DNA of 18,969 bases from JBLHGU01 sp047615875 (GTDB lineage Bacteria > Pseudomonadota > Gammaproteobacteria > Arenicellales > CAJQKF01), in NCBI GenBank assembly GCA_047615875.1, contig JBLHGU010000095.1:1-18969 (forward strand), written 5' to 3'. The notes beneath the pieces were generated by a model. That model ran no database searches. It had not been told where the DNA came from and saw only the letters and a list, made by a program, of their open reading frames with translations. Each line of letters starts with the position of its first letter. Positions within the stretch are counted from its first letter, which is position 1. Shown here in pieces: positions 1-7,783 of the stretch. The translations under genes and the position numbers were made by a program.

Positions 1-129
1 AGTCCTGTGGGCCAATGATTCCTTTCAAAGGTGTCAACTCCGCTGCATAGGGTGCACTGGTAGTTGCTAATAATAGGTTAGCGAAAACGGTTAGAAATAT
101 AGAGAAATGGCTGTGAAAGTTTTTTTCAA
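1..129 (-). CDS. N-terminal end of a secreted protein, cut by left edge, start region irregular
   Basis: Read on the minus strand, bases 119 down to 1 encode a hydrophobic stretch (about FSIFLTVFANLLLATTSA) followed by PYAAELTPLKGIIGPQD, which looks like a Sec signal peptide with cleavage near the AA-E residues. The mature protein runs off the window and I do not recognise it. The start is irregular. A TTG at 129-127 gives a good signal-peptide opening (M-K-K), but the A7 run at 126-120 puts it out of frame with the hydrophobic core; eight A's would restore M-K-K-N-F. Alternatively a rare ATT at 130-128 is directly in frame. No Shine-Dalgarno sequence is visible. It could be a true gene with a homopolymer base error, a phase-variable gene, or a decaying one. 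Confidence 0.45.
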
Positions 130-637
130 TTCGGCAATACGCTGACGTATTAGCAGGCTTGTGGAATTACGCTGAAGCACAAGGGAATCGCAAATTTATA
201 GAGGAAAGCTCGCTGTTGGCGCTCGCCTCGTTTGGGCCAGCTTAATTTGCCTTTGACAGGAGTCATTACGGAAACACCAGAATTTGACACCTGGCGAAAG
301 TACATTACTTGAAACCATTTTTATCTGACCTTCTTATTAATTCTCACCCAGCGGATCAATCCCATCTAACCCCTAGTCCACAATATTTAGCTAATTATCA
401 CTAGTATAGAACAATTCGCTCAACCAATACTCCCCTCAAACGGGGGGTTTTCACACTCAGAGGGAAATCACGCGGCCCGTCGAATTGAGCAAGAATGTCC
501 AAGTATTCAATTTCCGCCAACTGACAATTACATTACTATAGGCCACCGCATATACCGCGATTTTGATCAATTCGAAAATGGACAATTTGAAGTAACAGAT
601 CTATGCGCACATTCATTTTCAAGAGAAGAAAACCCAT
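130..637. other. Long non-coding stretch with no clear gene
   Basis: About 500 bases separate the left-edge secreted protein (minus) from the transporter gene (plus), so divergent promoters for both should lie here, but no confident -35/-10 pair was found. Bases 432-451 contain CCCC, a six-base loop and GGGGGG followed by TTTT, a weak terminator-like hairpin with no obvious gene to terminate. An open frame without a usual start codon covers 391-657 on the plus strand (88 residues, not recognised). Confidence 0.4.
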
Positions 638-1519
638 TTGAACACCACACCTGTTAACAATCTGCGCGGTATTGCCTACCTGGTATCAGCTGGATTGTTT
701 CTAACGACCAACGACGCCATTTCGAAATGGCTGGTTCCACATTATCCGGTGGGTCAGTTACTTTTCATACAAGGGACCATGATCGCACTTATAGCGGTAT
801 TTGTGATGAAGCTTCGGGGCGAAGCACCGCTAGGCGCGGTAAGCTGGAAACCACATTTCTACCGTGGTGGATTTTACGTAATCGGTGCATTTGCCTTTGT
901 AATCGCACTACGCTATTTGCCGTTTGCTGAGGTCGTGGCCATCGCCTTTGCCGGACCCATGTTCATGACTTTATTCGGTCGATTTTTTCTCGGCGAGTCG
1001 GTCGGTTGGCACCGTTTAGGTGCGGTAATCGTTGGCTTCATTGGTGTTTTGTTTATCATTCAGCCAGGCACTGATGCAATGCGCTGGGCAGTAGTCTTAC
1101 CCTTAATTGTTGCACTTGCAGACGCGGCGCGTGATGTAGTAACACGTAAGATGACCGGTGGTGAATCAAGTTTACGGGTGGTATTTTCAACTGGGGTTAT
1201 GCTGATACTGGCCGGACTAATTACTGTAGTTGGCGGCTGGCAAGCGCTTCGTCTCGGCGACCTTCTCTGGTTCGCCGTAAGCTCCAGTGCATTTGTAGTG
1301 GCACATTACTTAATGGTAGAAGCATTTCGCCATGGTCAAGTAGTCGCTGTAGCACCTTTTAGATATGTACAAATTATCTGGACCATTCTGGCAGGAATGT
1401 TATTCTGGAACGAGGTTCCATCATCAGTTGTATTTTTTGGCATTGGCATTATTTGTACCTCAGGCATTTATATTGCCTGGCGAGAAGCTACAGTTGGCAG
1501 AACTCGAAACAATCACTAG
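638..1519 (+). CDS. EamA/DMT-family membrane transporter
   Basis: Inner-membrane protein of the drug/metabolite transporter superfamily, 293 residues, the usual length for the ten-helix EamA type. It has two internally related halves (about residues 10-140 and 150-285), each rich in hydrophobic helices. The first half has the typical pattern of a glycine- and proline-rich loop (IAFAGPMFMTLFGRFFLGE) followed by GVLFIIQPG. Members export amino acids or other small metabolites; the substrate cannot be assigned. The start is TTG, with a purine-rich stretch (AAGAGAAG) about 10 bases upstream; the next in-frame methionine would remove the first helices, so TTG is preferred. A PLP enzyme gene follows 49 bases downstream on the same strand, suggesting co-transcription, perhaps to export or tolerate a product of that enzyme. 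Confidence 0.87.
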   Translation: MNTTPVNNLRGIAYLVSAGLFLTTNDAISKWLVPHYPVGQLLFIQGTMIALIAVFVMKLRGEAPLGAVSWKPHFYRGGFYVIGAFAFVIALRYLPFAEVVAIAFAGPMFMTLFGRFFLGESVGWHRLGAVIVGFIGVLFIIQPGTDAMRWAVVLPLIVALADAARDVVTRKMTGGESSLRVVFSTGVMLILAGLITVVGGWQALRLGDLLWFAVSSSAFVVAHYLMVEAFRHGQVVAVAPFRYVQIIWTILAGMLFWNEVPSSVVFFGIGIICTSGIYIAWREATVGRTRNNH

Positions 1520-1568
1520 ACAACCCACTTTTAGAACAATCTAATGGCTTCAACGAGGCATAGCAGTA

Positions 1569-2735
1569 GTGTTTGACGAATTAATAAAACTTAAAGGTCG
1601 CAATAACTATAAGTGGGACGGCATGCCTATTCATCACGGCATTTCAGCTGAAAATGGAATTTCGATGTCAGTTGCTGAAATGGATTTTAGACCTCCTGAG
1701 TGTATACAGAGCGCCTTACAAGATCGTCTGAATCATGGTTTTTTTGGTTATGACCTAAACACTGACCACTTTATCGAAGCGTTGGTCTGGTGGATGCGAA
1801 CTCGTCATGACTGCGACATTCCCCATGAGTGGTTAATTCCGACCAGTAACACAATGAATGCCATTGCTATATGCATTGAGACTTATACGCGGCCTGGTGA
1901 TGGCATAGTGATTTTTTCGCCGGTTTATCACCAATTTTCAAATCTTATCAATAAGACCGGTCGCAAGGTGGTTGAATGCCCTCTACAACTTCACGACTCA
2001 CGCTACCAGATCGATTTCGACGCCTGCGAGGATATGCTGGATGGCACGGAGTCCATGATCCTCTTCTGCTCACCCCACAACCCGGGTGGAAGGGTCTGGA
2101 CTCGTAGTGAGTTAAGCAATCTGGCTGCATTGGCAAAACAAAGAGACTTGCTCGTAGTTTCAGATGAAATACATCAGGATATTGTTTATGCCGGTCATTC
2201 ACATACACCTGCCCTGAGTCTTAGCGCTGAACTGAATGAACGACTGATAACCATTTCATCACCTGGTAAAACCTTTAATCTGGCAGGTTTATGTATAGGC
2301 TGTGCGATTATCCCTTCATTAACTCTGCGCGAGCAGTTCAGAAGTCGCTTCGAAACTACATTTATCGCCCCAAACTCTCTTGGCCTTAGTATGGCGGCAG
2401 GAGCCTACTCCCCAGAAGGCGCCGACTGGGTAGATGAGCTGGTTGCTTATATGACCGTGAACAAAGAAATATTTCATCAGGCGATTGATGAAAGCGGCAG
2501 TGCGACCGCGATGCCTATTGAGGCCACTTACTTGAGTTGGGTGTCGATAAACGACAATCAAAAGGACGCTGAAAGTCTGATACAAAAAATTGAACAAGAT
2601 GCCAGAATAGCCGTATGTGAAGGATCGACTTTCGGCAGTTCTAGTAAAAACTTCGTACGAATAAATTTGGCGACTCAGCGTACCCAGGTTATAGAGGCCG
2701 CTAATAGACTAAAAGCGATATTGTCCAGGCCTTGA
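1569..2735 (+). CDS. MalY/PatB-type PLP-dependent aminotransferase / C-S lyase
   Basis: Cytosolic fold-type I PLP enzyme of 388 residues, close to the length of MalY/PatB cystathionine beta-lyases (about 390). Visible features are the family N-terminal pattern SVAEMDFRPP (34-43), the N-P-G-G segment (N171) that contacts the cofactor, the DEIH block (D199, H202) and the Schiff-base lysine in SSPGKTFNLAGL (K234). The C-terminal FVRINLA supplies the arginine that binds substrate carboxylate. Family members cleave cystathionine or cysteine S-conjugates to a thiol, pyruvate and ammonia; some act as aminotransferases, so the reaction is not certain. The start is GTG with a GAGG ribosome site 10 bases upstream. 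The gene lies behind the EamA transporter and converges on the sulfatase 20 bases away, leaving almost no room for a terminator. Confidence 0.85.
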   Translation: MFDELIKLKGRNNYKWDGMPIHHGISAENGISMSVAEMDFRPPECIQSALQDRLNHGFFGYDLNTDHFIEALVWWMRTRHDCDIPHEWLIPTSNTMNAIAICIETYTRPGDGIVIFSPVYHQFSNLINKTGRKVVECPLQLHDSRYQIDFDACEDMLDGTESMILFCSPHNPGGRVWTRSELSNLAALAKQRDLLVVSDEIHQDIVYAGHSHTPALSLSAELNERLITISSPGKTFNLAGLCIGCAIIPSLTLREQFRSRFETTFIAPNSLGLSMAAGAYSPEGADWVDELVAYMTVNKEIFHQAIDESGSATAMPIEATYLSWVSINDNQKDAESLIQKIEQDARIAVCEGSTFGSSSKNFVRINLATQRTQVIEAANRLKAILSRP

Positions 2736-2755
2736 AACTGTTTAGTGGCTAACCC

Positions 2756-4288
2756 TTACCACTTCGCTAATGTTTTGTTTTCCACGGTGGGTTGCGATGG
2801 AAACTCAGTGTGTAGTAATTGAGTCAATTTTTCGCGGATGCTTTTCCGATCCACTTCAAAATATAGATTCTCCAGTTCCAGAGGGTCGTGCTCCAGATTA
2901 AATAATTCTCCCCACTCAGTCATGCCAGGATAAAGTGTCATGCGCCATTGATCATAGTAAATCGTCTGGTTATACAATTCTTTTCGAACGGTGGGATGGT
3001 ACTCGCCAAAAGTATAGTCTCGCACACGCTCGTCGGCGCCAGTTAGCAATGGCACAAGACTGATACCATCTACAGCTGGAGAATTTTTAACCTGAGCAGC
3101 ATCGAGCAATGTCGGCATCAAATCTATATGGCTGGTCAGACTATTTACCTGTTTTCCTGACTCGAATCCGGGACCCTTTATCAGCAGCGATAATTCAGTC
3201 AGTTGCCGATAGGACGCTGGACCCTTGTGTAAGAGTCCATGATTTCCCAAATACTCGCCATGGTCCGATGTAAAAATTACTATGGTATTTTCATCTAGAC
3301 CGAATGCCTCTAATTGTTGCAACATGCGGCCAACACCGTCGTCAATCATCTCCACCTGTGCGTGGGTATAGGCGATCGCCAGGCGTAAGGATTCATCACT
3401 GATATCTTCAGTGGTTATCGACGAGCCTGCTTCGGCACCTTTGTCAGCTCGCCAGTAGAGTTTTCGAAAACCCTGCCCCTTGGGGAACAAGTCGTCACAA
3501 TAGGGCGGACGCCCTTTCAGGTCGCTCTCCGTCACCTCCGGCAGCGTCATGTCGTCGGCACTATATCGATCGGCATACTCTACGGGAGGGTCGAATGGGT
3601 GGTGGGGGTCGGGAAATGAAACGAACAGGCAGAATGGCTTGTCGGTCCTACGTTTATTGGCCAGAAAATTTACTGAACAATCCGTTATCCAGGTGTTGTA
3701 GTGACATTCAACCGGCATCGCTGAACGCCAAATTTCATCGAGGTCTTCCGGCGGTGTTTGTTGTGCGTGCTTCGGTTTTAAATACTCTACATATTGTGGA
3801 TAGTGTTCTTTCAACCAACTAGCATAGTGACCGGCTATTTGTGCGGTATCTGATTCCCCTATCAGTAAATCAATAGTTTCGTAACCGTAGTAAGGACCGT
3901 TCCATTGTGCTGACTCAGGCTTTTTCCAGAACGCGCGCGAATCTGGCATGTTTAATTCTGATGCAGCCAAAATCGGTTGTAGATGCTGCTTGCCCACCGC
4001 GTGAGTTTGATAGCCATTTTCCACTAAGGTTTTAGTTAATGTCGGGACAGATTCAGGCAACGCCATGCCATTGGTTATTAATTGATGATTGCGCGGATAC
4101 TTGCCCGTAATCATTGTTGCCCTGCTGGGCGAGCAAATTTGCATTGGCGTAATGTGCCGGTTAAAACGCACACCCGATGCTGCAATTGAATCGATATTGG
4201 GCGATCTAACTTCAGTGCTACCGTAACAACCTAAGCTGTCTGAGCGTTGCTGATCGGTACATATCCATAGAATATTCGGCGCAGTCAT
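2756..4288 (-). CDS. Type I (formylglycine) sulfatase
   Basis: Sulfatase of the alkaline-phosphatase superfamily, 510 residues, which hydrolyses a sulfate ester (or phosphonate/phosphate monoester in related enzymes). The activation motif C52-S-P-S-R56 followed by ATMITGKYPRNH is complete; C52 would be oxidised to formylglycine. Metal and active-site residues are visible: D12-Q13 in TDQQR, K100 and H102 in VGKQHL, H229 in PDPHHPFDPP, D342-H343 in FTSDHGEYLG and K355 in LLHKGP. The D-H pair instead of D-N is seen in choline-sulfatase and phosphonate-monoester-hydrolase-like relatives. There is no signal peptide, so it probably acts in the cytoplasm on an imported organosulfate. No formylglycine-generating enzyme or anSME gene is in the window, so maturation must come from elsewhere. 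Substrate unknown. Confidence 0.9.
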   Translation of the reverse strand: MTAPNILWICTDQQRSDSLGCYGSTEVRSPNIDSIAASGVRFNRHITPMQICSPSRATMITGKYPRNHQLITNGMALPESVPTLTKTLVENGYQTHAVGKQHLQPILAASELNMPDSRAFWKKPESAQWNGPYYGYETIDLLIGESDTAQIAGHYASWLKEHYPQYVEYLKPKHAQQTPPEDLDEIWRSAMPVECHYNTWITDCSVNFLANKRRTDKPFCLFVSFPDPHHPFDPPVEYADRYSADDMTLPEVTESDLKGRPPYCDDLFPKGQGFRKLYWRADKGAEAGSSITTEDISDESLRLAIAYTHAQVEMIDDGVGRMLQQLEAFGLDENTIVIFTSDHGEYLGNHGLLHKGPASYRQLTELSLLIKGPGFESGKQVNSLTSHIDLMPTLLDAAQVKNSPAVDGISLVPLLTGADERVRDYTFGEYHPTVRKELYNQTIYYDQWRMTLYPGMTEWGELFNLEHDPLELENLYFEVDRKSIREKLTQLLHTEFPSQPTVENKTLAKW

Positions 4289-4433
4289 ACATTCGTTCCA
4301 CTAAGAGCTGTAGGCTGGGAATCTATCAGATAGCACCGGGGTCTGCTGCACATACTACAAGCCAGGTCTGTTTATGTGGATAAATAGCTGAATCAACTAC
4401 GATAGCACCGCATAACCTAACCATAAGCATATA

Positions 4434-4522
4434 AGATAGAATAATTAGTTTCAGGCGCCGATTTTTCCGTTAGAGACTATCCAGTCTGAATTTAACATTC
4501 TGTTGCATTCTATCTACTGAAA
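4434..4522. promoter_or_regulatory. Inverted repeat in sulfatase/dioxygenase divergent region
   Basis: AGATAGAAT (4434-4442) and ATTCTATCT (4507-4515) are perfect 9-base inverted repeats. A second nested pair, TTTCAG (4449-4454) and CTGAAA (4517-4522), lies beside them. The right arms end two bases before the dioxygenase ATG, in the place where a ribosome-binding site would be expected. They could be operator half-sites or a long-range RNA structure at the start codon; function is inferred only from position. Confidence 0.4.
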
Positions 4523-4524
4523 CC

Positions 4525-5379
4525 ATGACTAAATTCCTAACAAGTCAACAACAAGACGATTTCAAACAACAAGGATTTGTTTCACCTGTTCGACTACTCG
4601 ATCAGTCATACTGTGATGAATTGCTGGAACGCATTGCGTCTTTTGAATCGCGCTGCCCTGCTGATGTCTCCTGGGCATTCGATATAAAATCCAATCTGTT
4701 GTTTGACTGGGTCTACAAACTGGGGGCGCATACAGGCACCCTGGATGCAGTCGAAGATATTCTGGGGCCTAACCTCTACAACACCGATACGGTATTTCGA
4801 ATAAAAGAGCCAGGTGCGGTCACCGCCTATGGCTGGCACCAGGACGCTGCGCGAATTGATGTTGATCCCTGTTTTATAATTGTCTATGTCGCGTTAACTG
4901 CTTCAAGTCCAGAGAATGGTGGTCTGTCGGTTATTCCCGGTTCTCACAAACAAGTTCTGCCCTTCATAATTCATGAGAATAATGCCGGACAAGCCCTGCG
5001 CAAGGTCGCACGGACGCTGGATGTATGCGAGGAAAAAGCACTGACCCTAACCCTGCAGCCGGGTGAAGCGACAATTTTTAGTGGTCGACTGGTGCATGGA
5101 TCCAGGGCGAATAATTCATCGTCTCGTCGGGTTTCTATTTTGACTGACTATACAGCTGCACATGCTCGTCAATCTTACGGACAGGGTTCTGGACAACTGC
5201 TACGGGGTAGAGATTGCAACGAATATATAGCTCAGGAATCTATACCGATTGGTGATTGCGAAGATATCGATGTTTTACATCGTCGGCGCATATTGAACAG
5301 TTATCCTGAAAACCCCTTAATGGGTCCATTGGAATCTGGTGAGCAACCACAATTCCCAGATTCAAGTCTAAATGAGTAA
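4525..5379 (+). CDS. Phytanoyl-CoA dioxygenase (PhyH) family Fe(II)/2-oxoglutarate oxygenase
   Basis: Cytosolic non-haem iron oxygenase of 284 residues. The start (TSQQQDDFKQQGFV) is the usual PhyH opening, a short helix before a glycine-phenylalanine strand. The iron triad is visible as H105-x-D107 in GWHQDAARID and the distal H191 in RLVHGSRANNSS; R201 or R202 is placed to hold 2-oxoglutarate. NGGLSVIPGSH (131-141) is the family signature. The acidic residue of the HxD is kept, so this should be a hydroxylase rather than a SyrB2-type halogenase, which replaces it with Ala or Gly. Substrate unknown; bacterial relatives hydroxylate amino acids, ectoine and other small molecules. No Shine-Dalgarno sequence is seen upstream. 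The next gene overlaps its stop by 8 bases, so the two are probably translationally coupled. Confidence 0.87.
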   Translation: MTKFLTSQQQDDFKQQGFVSPVRLLDQSYCDELLERIASFESRCPADVSWAFDIKSNLLFDWVYKLGAHTGTLDAVEDILGPNLYNTDTVFRIKEPGAVTAYGWHQDAARIDVDPCFIIVYVALTASSPENGGLSVIPGSHKQVLPFIIHENNAGQALRKVARTLDVCEEKALTLTLQPGEATIFSGRLVHGSRANNSSSRRVSILTDYTAAHARQSYGQGSGQLLRGRDCNEYIAQESIPIGDCEDIDVLHRRRILNSYPENPLMGPLESGEQPQFPDSSLNE

Positions 5380-6406
5380 TAAGTCACCCAGTTTCAAAGT
5401 TGTCCCTGCCAATGGCCCCCTGACTAAAGCGAGGCCTGAAGCCGTGGAAATAGAACCAGCACGATTGGCAAAAAATGGTGAAATACCGGTTATCGATGTT
5501 TCGTGCTTACAAACAGGGGATGAAGCCCTGATGAGAATAGCCGCAGACCAGATCAGGTCTGCCTGTGAACGGATTGGTTTTTTCTACATCGTAAATCACG
5601 GCGTGAGGAAAGAAGTAATCCACAACGCATTTGAGCAATCCAGAGAATTTTTCAATCAAGCAGAAAAAACCAAACAAGACCTACAATTCAATTCGATCAA
5701 TCGAGGCTACAAAGCACCGGGCAATATCACTATCCCCGGCTATCTCCCTGATCTTAAGGAAGTGCTGGATCTTGGAGTAGATTTACCCTCAGACCATCCA
5801 GACGTGATCACCAATAAACCCTTACATGGTCCCAATCAATGGCCTGCCCTGCCCGGATTTAAAAATGCATTGGTGACCTATTTTGAAGAAGTAAGCAGGC
5901 TTGGTAATCAATTACTACGGCTTTTTGCCATGGCCCTGGATCTGGATGAGAAGTTTTTTCTACCCTTTCATGAAAACGCCATGATCACCTGGCGGGTCAT
6001 GCGCTACTTTCCAGACAATGGTGCCACCGGACAATATGGCACAGCACCTCACACGGACTTTGGCACCATCACTCTACTAGCCCAGGACGACCGGGGCGGA
6101 CTTGAAGTGTTTTGCCGAAATAATGAATGGATTCAAGCACCCTATATCCAGGAATCTCTGGTGGTAAACATTGGCGATCTAATGGCCTGCTGGACCAATG
6201 ACCGATTTACCTCTACCGCCCACCGTGTACTGAACAAATCCGGTCAGGATCGATACTCTATCCCCATGTTTTATAATCCCACGTTTGATACGGTTGCCGA
6301 ATGCCTGCCGACCTGCTGCGATGAATCGAATCCTCCCCGCTATAAACCCATTCATTATGGTGACTATGTCACGGGAATTTATAAGCAGATTTTTTCCAGT
6401 AAATAG
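5372..6406 (+). CDS. Isopenicillin-N-synthase-like Fe(II)/2OG dioxygenase
   Basis: Cytosolic oxygenase of 344 residues with the two-domain layout of the plant-type/IPNS family: an N-terminal DIOX_N region (about 36-160, IPVIDVS... GFFYIVNHGV) and a C-terminal double-stranded beta-helix (about 200-310). Iron ligands are H227-x-D229 in APHTDFGTITLL and H284 in STAHRV; the 2-oxoglutarate motif R-x-S is R294-Y-S296 in DRYSIPMFYNP. The R-x-S supports 2-oxoglutarate use rather than a true IPNS reaction. Such enzymes hydroxylate, desaturate or cyclise small molecules; substrate unknown. ATGAGTAA contains both this start and the stop of the preceding PhyH gene, so it is the second gene of a coupled pair. 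It converges with the D-2-hydroxyacid dehydrogenase gene, 57 bases away. Confidence 0.9.
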   Translation: MSNKSPSFKVVPANGPLTKARPEAVEIEPARLAKNGEIPVIDVSCLQTGDEALMRIAADQIRSACERIGFFYIVNHGVRKEVIHNAFEQSREFFNQAEKTKQDLQFNSINRGYKAPGNITIPGYLPDLKEVLDLGVDLPSDHPDVITNKPLHGPNQWPALPGFKNALVTYFEEVSRLGNQLLRLFAMALDLDEKFFLPFHENAMITWRVMRYFPDNGATGQYGTAPHTDFGTITLLAQDDRGGLEVFCRNNEWIQAPYIQESLVVNIGDLMACWTNDRFTSTAHRVLNKSGQDRYSIPMFYNPTFDTVAECLPTCCDESNPPRYKPIHYGDYVTGIYKQIFSSK

Positions 6407-6463
6407 TCAGTTAACTACTGTTTACATTTCTTATGCGCTATTTCTTCTAATACAGTCTTAACT

Positions 6464-7426
6464 TCAGCTTCTTACAAAGCCAAGCGCTTTATCCACTATA
6501 TTGGTCAATGGCTGCCCTGATAGATATTTATCCAGGTTACTCTTGAATATGCCAATGATATTTTCTTCGAAGCCAGCATAGTCCCCTGAAATATGCGGTG
6601 AGACGAACAGGTTTTTTGTCTCCCACATTGGATCAGATTCCTGCAGTGGCTCGTTGCAGAAAACGTCTAGCATCGCGCCCGCAATATCACCACTTTCTAA
6701 AGCAGCAATAATATCCGACTCTACCACCGCAGTTCCGCGGCCCATATTTATGAAATGCGCATCAGAATTCATAGCGTCAAAAATCTGCTTATCAAAAAAT
6801 CCCGTTGTACTGGCGGTCGACGGCATGACACCTATCACCCAGTCAAAATTCCCAACTATGTCAGCTATGTTCTCTGAAGCAAATATTTCATCAAAATCAG
6901 CATCCCCTGCTCTCGCCTGTCGACCGGCTCCAGAACATTTTAAACCAACTGAATTCAAGAGTCTGGCGAACTCTCGACCTATACTTCCGACTCCAATGAT
7001 CAGAGCAGTATCACCTTTGAGCAATCGAGTCATGCGATATTGCCACGTCTTACTCTGTTGGTGATCTAGTGTAGTTCTAAAATCCTTGGCAACCATTAGC
7101 ATGTAGCCGAGCACAGTTTCCGCCATGGGACGATCGAATACACCTTTGGCGTTAGTCAGAACAACATCGCTATTTTTTAATTCATCAAACAGCACGCCGT
7201 CAGCACCGGCACCACATAATTGAATCCATTTCAGATCAGTCGTACTCTGCCAGTGTTGTTGCAGTACACGACTTTTGAAATCCCATAGCAATAGCGCCTC
7301 GCTGCCGGGCAACTCTCTTTGCAGATCGTTTTCATCCTTGGAAAAAACGACTTCAACACCTTTTGGCAGTGTGCCAAAACCTGGAATTTCAGTAGCGGAT
7401 GCTGCGCCTTGCACAAGTAGTTTCAT
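6464..7426 (-). CDS. D-isomer-specific 2-hydroxyacid dehydrogenase
   Basis: Cytosolic NAD(P)-dependent oxidoreductase of 320 residues, interconverting a 2-keto acid and a D-2-hydroxy acid. The Rossmann nucleotide motif G145-x-G147-x-x-G150 lies in LIIGVGSIGREFARLL. The catalytic set is complete: R230 in NMGRGTAVVE, E259 in DVFCNEPL and H278 in VSPHISGD. The N-terminal substrate-binding domain (1-100) ends in the usual TNAKGVFDRPMAE segment. Sequence style is that of the GhrA-like glyoxylate/hydroxypyruvate reductase group, but substrate is not certain. No good ribosome site is visible before the ATG. The gene lies downstream of the amidase on the same strand, separated by an SDR relic and about 190 further bases, so it may have its own promoter. 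Confidence 0.9.
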   Translation of the reverse strand: MKLLVQGAASATEIPGFGTLPKGVEVVFSKDENDLQRELPGSEALLLWDFKSRVLQQHWQSTTDLKWIQLCGAGADGVLFDELKNSDVVLTNAKGVFDRPMAETVLGYMLMVAKDFRTTLDHQQSKTWQYRMTRLLKGDTALIIGVGSIGREFARLLNSVGLKCSGAGRQARAGDADFDEIFASENIADIVGNFDWVIGVMPSTASTTGFFDKQIFDAMNSDAHFINMGRGTAVVESDIIAALESGDIAGAMLDVFCNEPLQESDPMWETKNLFVSPHISGDYAGFEENIIGIFKSNLDKYLSGQPLTNIVDKALGFVRS

Positions 7427-7617
7427 TTTTTAGATACCCGATGTAGTAGTTTAATTGCAGTAGTATTCCCCCTATTCTCATCACCAAACCAGACAATATC
7501 AACTCTGTTATTTTGCAGTCGCCCACTCCAACAGGTAGCTCAGCAATTAAAGCCCTACTTATTCAACGACGCTAGACATTATGTATTGAAGACTCAAGCA
7601 TCACTTTCTCGCCATAT

Positions 7618-7776
7618 CTACTCAGTAAGCCCAGCTCCCCTATGCGGCCTGATATCAACCTCGTTACTCCAGGCCCCAGGTGGTTGTAGGTGGGTAAGCC
7701 AGTAAGCTTTGGCCAGGCTTTGGGATAGTGCCCGCAGACCAAACTTGCCAATAGCGTACAGTGGGTAGTTTGCTGC
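7618..7776 (-). pseudogene. Relic of a short-chain dehydrogenase C-terminus, internally deleted
   Basis: In the minus-strand frame from 7776 to a TAG at 7618-7620 the translation reads YPLYAIGKFGLRALSQSLAK directly joined to AYWLTHLQPPGAWSNEVDIR, then P and a short non-family tail. The first block matches the SDR active-site helix of the type FAxGKFALRALAQSLAREL. The second matches the far C-terminus of the same subfamily (AEAYWQLHxQPRSAWTxELDLRP). About 40 residues that normally separate them (the GIHVAHVVIDG strand and following helix) are missing, and the whole Rossmann N-terminus is absent. The frame stays open a short way into the amidase gene, so the deletion junction may lie at the amidase stop. 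No function is expected. The overlapping open frame 7572-7778 in another phase is a shadow of this relic. Confidence 0.65.
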
Positions 7777-7783
7777 ATCTGAT

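Noticed and set aside
196..318. 40-codon minus-strand frame with ATG and an AAGG upstream
   Set aside because: The composition is not protein-like (rich in Cys, Arg and Gln with no pattern), and nothing around it supports a small gene.
432..451. CCCC/GGGGGG hairpin followed by TTTT as a terminator
   Set aside because: Only a four-base stem, and no gene on the plus strand ends just upstream.
7572..7778. 68-residue open frame behind the amidase (minus)
   Set aside because: No family resemblance; the neighbouring frame over the same bases carries clear SDR blocks, so this frame is a shadow of the relic.
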